A DNA stretch of 9,007 bases from JBDTLH01 sp039934875 (lineage in GTDB: Bacteria > Acidobacteriota > Terriglobia > Terriglobales > Acidobacteriaceae), in NCBI GenBank assembly GCA_039934875.1, contig JBDTLH010000213.1, positions 1-9,007 of the forward strand, written 5' to 3'. The notes beneath the pieces were generated by a model. The model was given only the letters and a program-made list of their open reading frames with translations, searched no databases and was not told the origin of the DNA. How positions within the stretch are numbered: the first letter of the stretch is position 1; every line of letters starts with the position of its first letter. Positions 6,846 to 9,007 of this stretch are shown here, piece after piece. The position numbers were made by a program, and so were the translations under genes.

Positions 6846-7310
6846 TCAGAGCCTGCCGCGCAACTTCGACGCTTCCTGGCGGATAAGCCCGCGGCCGGCG
6901 AACACCATCGCAGCAGTGCAGAGCGCGGTTCCGGCACACCAGGAGCAGAGCCTCCGGAAAGCGACGACTTGCTTCACCACGTTGAACGCTGCGATTGCAC
7001 CGTCTGCCGTAAGCTTGCCGGCGAGCAGCACGTTGGCGCGACGATTTCGCTGCGCCAGCAATCCAAGCACGAGAGTTCCGCCATAGCTGCCCACACCCAG
7101 GAGACCGTCAGGAATGCCCAGTGGATGAGCCGCTTTTGAGCTTGTAATCGTATCGGAATCAAAGATGCAGGAAGGCGGATCCGGCAGATGCTCAAGCAGC
7201 CCAAGCTGGTGCGCAGCGATGGGCAACAAGGTAAGGATAGCGGCGGAGGTTGCCGCTAGCAACAAACCGTTTGAGCTCTCACCCGGCAAAGAACCATCGC
7301 AGCGGCTCAT
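6846..7310 (-). CDS. Vitamin K epoxide reductase (VKOR) family membrane protein
   Basis: A 154-residue protein with about four hydrophobic helices (roughly 16-35, 69-87, 95-115 and 122-140). The redox CxxC motif is CSWC (C122, C125) at the mouth of the last helix, as expected for VKOR. A loop holds HLPDPPSCIFDSD with C48, and AHPLGIPDGLLGVGSYG carries the conserved serine region before the second helix. VKOR proteins move electrons between thiols and membrane quinones, usually to support disulfide formation in exported proteins. Here only one loop cysteine is seen rather than the usual pair, so electron transfer to a partner may differ. The ATG (7310-7308) overlaps the TGA of the upstream dehydrogenase by four bases (ATGA), so the two are translated in a coupled way. 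The protein ends 45 bases from the convergent GH15 stop. Confidence 0.85.
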   Translation of the reverse strand: MSRCDGSLPGESSNGLLLAATSAAILTLLPIAAHQLGLLEHLPDPPSCIFDSDTITSSKAAHPLGIPDGLLGVGSYGGTLVLGLLAQRNRRANVLLAGKLTADGAIAAFNVVKQVVAFRRLCSWCAGTALCTAAMVFAGRGLIRQEASKLRGRL

Positions 7311-8314
7311 GCGTTCCTCCGGCTGGCGAGCAGGGTTGCGCCTGCACCCAGCAGCGCCAGCGCACCCATGGCGAACCAGTTTCGGTGGAGCGTGAAGAAA
7401 ATCTCGGCGCTGGTTCCGGACGACCGGCCGGCAAATTTTCCGCGGGCACTATGAACACCTGGAACATAGTTGTAGAGGTTATTGGGTGCATTGGGATTGC
7501 GTGGCTCGTCCTGAATCTGCTGCGACTTGTACCCGGTCGCTCCCAGGTAGCGGTCGAGCAGGCCAGGAATAAATTTTTGCCCGATGATTGCTTCCACGGT
7601 TGGTGTTCCCACCCAGTACTCGCGTCGCGGATTCTTCGCATATCCAGCGGCGACGACAACCTTGGCGGTAAGTTCCGGCTCGAAGATGGGCGGCACTGGC
7701 TGCGTGTCGTCCGGCATGCGGTTCTTCACCCAGCCAAACTGAGTCGTATTCATTGCAGGCATCTGTACCACCGTAATCTTTACGTTGCTCTTATCGTGAT
7801 AGAGCTCGCAGCGCAGAGAGTCGGTGAAGCCGTTGATCGCATGTTTGCAGGCACAATAAGCCGACTGCAACGGTATGGAACGATAGGCGAGCGCGGACCC
7901 AATCTGAATGATGGTTCCACGATCGCGCGGCAACATGCGGCGCAGAGCTGAAAGCGTTCCGTGGACGAACCCAAGATAGAGCACATCCGTCACCCGCTTG
8001 TAGTCCGAGGCCTGCATCTCTTTGACCGGTGAAAAGACGCTCACCATGGCGTTGTTGATCCAGATATCGATTGGACCGAGTTGCTCCTCAATCTGCCCGG
8101 CCGCACTTTCCACGGCTTCGGCGTCGGAGACGTCAGTCGGGATGAAGATGGCGGTGCCGCCAAGGTCCTCGCACTCTTTTTTGGCAGCGGCCAATGCTTC
8201 AGGATTGCGGGCGAGCAGGCCGAGTTTAGCTCCGCGCCGGGCGTAGGCGTGGGCAATAGCGCGGCCCAGGCCAGCCGAGGATCCGGTAATTACGACAACG
8301 GGTTGATCTTTCAT
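7307..8314 (-). CDS. Short-chain dehydrogenase/reductase with C-terminal membrane anchor
   Basis: A 335-residue protein from the ATG at 8314-8312; a TTG codon just before it could also be read as a start. The Rossmann cofactor motif TGSSAGLG is at 10-17, an NNA motif is at 87-89, catalytic Ser140 lies in IGSALAYR, and the YCACK pair is Tyr153/Lys157. All classical SDR catalytic residues are therefore present, and it should be an NAD(P)-dependent oxidoreductase. The substrate cannot be told. Beyond the usual 250 residues it has an extension with a hydrophobic segment (WFAMGALALLGAGATLL, about 313-329) and a basic tail, so it is likely tethered to the membrane. No clear ribosome binding site is seen. 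It heads an operon with VKOR through an ATGA overlap. I recall SDRs of this extended type lying beside GH15 genes in other soil bacteria, but this was not searched. Confidence 0.9.
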   Translation of the reverse strand: MKDQPVVVITGSSAGLGRAIAHAYARRGAKLGLLARNPEALAAAKKECEDLGGTAIFIPTDVSDAEAVESAAGQIEEQLGPIDIWINNAMVSVFSPVKEMQASDYKRVTDVLYLGFVHGTLSALRRMLPRDRGTIIQIGSALAYRSIPLQSAYCACKHAINGFTDSLRCELYHDKSNVKITVVQMPAMNTTQFGWVKNRMPDDTQPVPPIFEPELTAKVVVAAGYAKNPRREYWVGTPTVEAIIGQKFIPGLLDRYLGATGYKSQQIQDEPRNPNAPNNLYNYVPGVHSARGKFAGRSSGTSAEIFFTLHRNWFAMGALALLGAGATLLASRRNA

Positions 8315-8317
8315 CAA

Positions 8318-8596
8318 GGACTCGATTCTGAACGAGAGTCGCTCGTTCTTTGGACTGTCGTGTGCTTTCAGATGAACTTATTTGAGGCGCGTAACGCCGT
8401 GTCCGTAGGTTCCAGGCGGTGTGAGTTGTGCCCGCAGCTGAGGCTCGGTAATGTCGCGCTCGTCACTGTTGAAGACAGACTCGCCTTGCGAGATGAGGCA
8501 TCGGCAGTACGAGCGGCGAGCGACGGTAGCTGTTGAGTGTGGGATGCGGATTGGGGAAGCTAAGGTTTCTTGCCTGAAGCTCAATTGCCGGGGCGG
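8318..8596. other. Intergenic stretch upstream of the SDR gene, unassigned
   Basis: About 280 bases between the divergent SDR and ferritin-like genes. It should hold their promoters, but no convincing boxes could be placed. On the minus strand an open frame ends at 8378 with a protein-like tail (ERDITEPQLRAQLTPPGTYG). I do not recognise it, and its upstream part lies antisense to the ferritin-like gene, so I do not call it. A GACTC/GAGTC inverted pair (8320-8341) sits just before the SDR start. Confidence 0.4.
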
Positions 8597-8885
8597 ATGA
8601 GCTCCATCGAAAGGTATGAGGTGTCCTGGGACCAGGCCACGGTTGAATGGACAACTGGCACACCGTCCGGAGCGGGAGTGAAGTTGACTCGACAGGCGCT
8701 TCGCTCGGATGATTGCTTCTCTGATTGAGGAAGCCGACGCAATCAACTGGTACGAGCAACGCATGTCTGTTGAGAAGGACCAGGAAGGCGACAGCTATTA
8801 TGGCTGCGTCCCAGAAGGAAGAATTTAAGCATTTTGAATGGATTTGGAATTTCTCCTACGGAAAAAACCAAAGTGGAGGGCCGCC
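8597..8885 (+). pseudogene. Encapsulated-ferritin-like protein, frameshifted and interrupted by an IS element
   Basis: Joining three reading frames gives one protein. MSSIERYEVSW... starts at 8597 and runs through VKLTRQAL to about 8701. LIEEADAINWYEQR and MSVEKDQE follow (8709-8786). Then come ATAIMAASQKEEFKHF (8791-8835) and MDLEFLLRKKPKWRAA (8838-8885). The pattern E-E-x-D-A-I-x-W-Y-x-Q-R, then E-E-x-x-H 30 and 33 residues after the second Glu, matches the metal-site spacing of encapsulated ferritin (E32, W38, Y39, E62, H65 in the Rhodospirillum protein). Such proteins are iron oxidases packed inside encapsulin shells. Frame changes lie near 8701, 8787 and 8836; the last two compensate each other. 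The C-terminus, including any shell-targeting peptide, is cut off by the IS end at 8886. Assembly errors are an alternative explanation for the shifts. Confidence 0.68.
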
Positions 8886-9007
8886 TGTGATTTTCAATAG
8901 GTTGTCCATTCGATCAAGACCGGAGAAGCTGGTTGTGGTGAACAACAGTTTTTCCGGAGAGATCGAATGGACTATCACCAGAATGCCCGATTGACCGTGC
9001 ATAGTCG
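8886..9007 (+). mobile_element. IS481-family insertion sequence, left end (partial)
   Basis: The element appears to start at TGTGATTTTC (8886). It reads TTCAATAGGTTGT at 8893-8905, which as I remember it matches the terminal region of Bordetella IS481; TGT ends are typical of the family. The transposase start follows 81 bases in. The right end and any target duplication lie outside the window, so the exact boundary is inferred. Confidence 0.68.
8967..9007 (+). CDS. IS481-family transposase, N-terminal fragment
   Basis: Only 13 complete codons are visible: ATG at 8967 gives MDYHQNARLTVHS, and two more bases follow. IS481 transposases typically open with M..HKNARLT or a close variant, ahead of a helix-turn-helix and a DDE catalytic domain, which would lie beyond the window. 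A GGAGAG ribosome binding site (8956-8961) stands five bases before the ATG. Identification rests on this short signature plus the matching IS end upstream. Confidence 0.68.
   Translation, partial: MDYHQNARLTVHS

Noticed and set aside
8378..8764. Minus-strand open frame of 128 codons
   Set aside because: Much of it is antisense to the ferritin-like gene. Its tail looks faintly protein-like but matches nothing I know, so it is left unassigned.
8725..8994. Open plus-strand frame of 89 codons, with a possible start at 8800
   Set aside because: Its middle part is one frame of the frameshifted ferritin-like gene, and its end reads into the IS481 terminus in the wrong frame, so it is a composite and not a gene.

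Overview
The window looks like chromosomal DNA of a soil-type Acidobacteriota (Terriglobia-like) bacterium, or a metagenomic contig from one. This is inferred from moderately high GC and from a pairing typical of that phylum: a TIGR02999-type ECF sigma factor followed by a membrane Ser/Thr kinase with TolB-like and TPR domains, next to a PD40 beta-propeller lipoprotein. No rRNA, tRNA or CRISPR was seen.

Layout. (1) Positions 1-2586, minus strand: a sigma factor gene (1999-2586) overlaps by 11 bases the start of a kinase gene (2009 down to the window edge, C-terminus missing), giving a translationally coupled signalling pair. (2) Positions 2587-4575, plus strand: two genes for exported proteins, a five-repeat PD40 lipoprotein (2831-3817) and an unrecognised secreted small beta-rich protein (3997-4575). 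Each is preceded by a related leader. The leader copies (2579-2800 and 3846-3999) both include the sigma-factor start and ribosome binding site, real in the first and a dead relic in the second, so the divergent promoter block appears to have been duplicated. (3) Positions 4576-5600: a gene-poor, scarred stretch with a cluster of TTCCCTGT/ACAGGGAA repeats (a perfect 12-bp hairpin plus further copies) and a fragment of a TPR-type gene on the minus strand. (4) Positions 5589-6800, plus strand: a GH15 glucoamylase/trehalase-like catalytic domain that has lost its N-terminal domain exactly at the scar. (5) Positions 6846-8314, minus strand: a short-chain dehydrogenase and a VKOR-family membrane protein sharing an ATGA stop/start overlap, convergent with the GH15 gene. 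(6) Positions 8597-9007, plus strand: a frameshifted encapsulated-ferritin-like gene cut off by the left end of an IS481-family element, whose transposase start is at 8967 and runs out of the window.

How it fits together. The left half reads as one signalling module: sigma factor and kinase on one side, and exported proteins that may be its targets on the other, sharing duplicated control DNA. The right half is a metabolic/redox segment (GH15, SDR, VKOR, ferritin-like) that has suffered repeated damage: a 5' truncation, gene remnants, frameshifts and an insertion sequence. The most notable observations are the duplicated sigma-start/leader block, the TTCCCTGT repeat cluster, and the interrupted encapsulin-cargo-type ferritin. 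The ferritin raises the possibility of an encapsulin shell gene just beyond the window.
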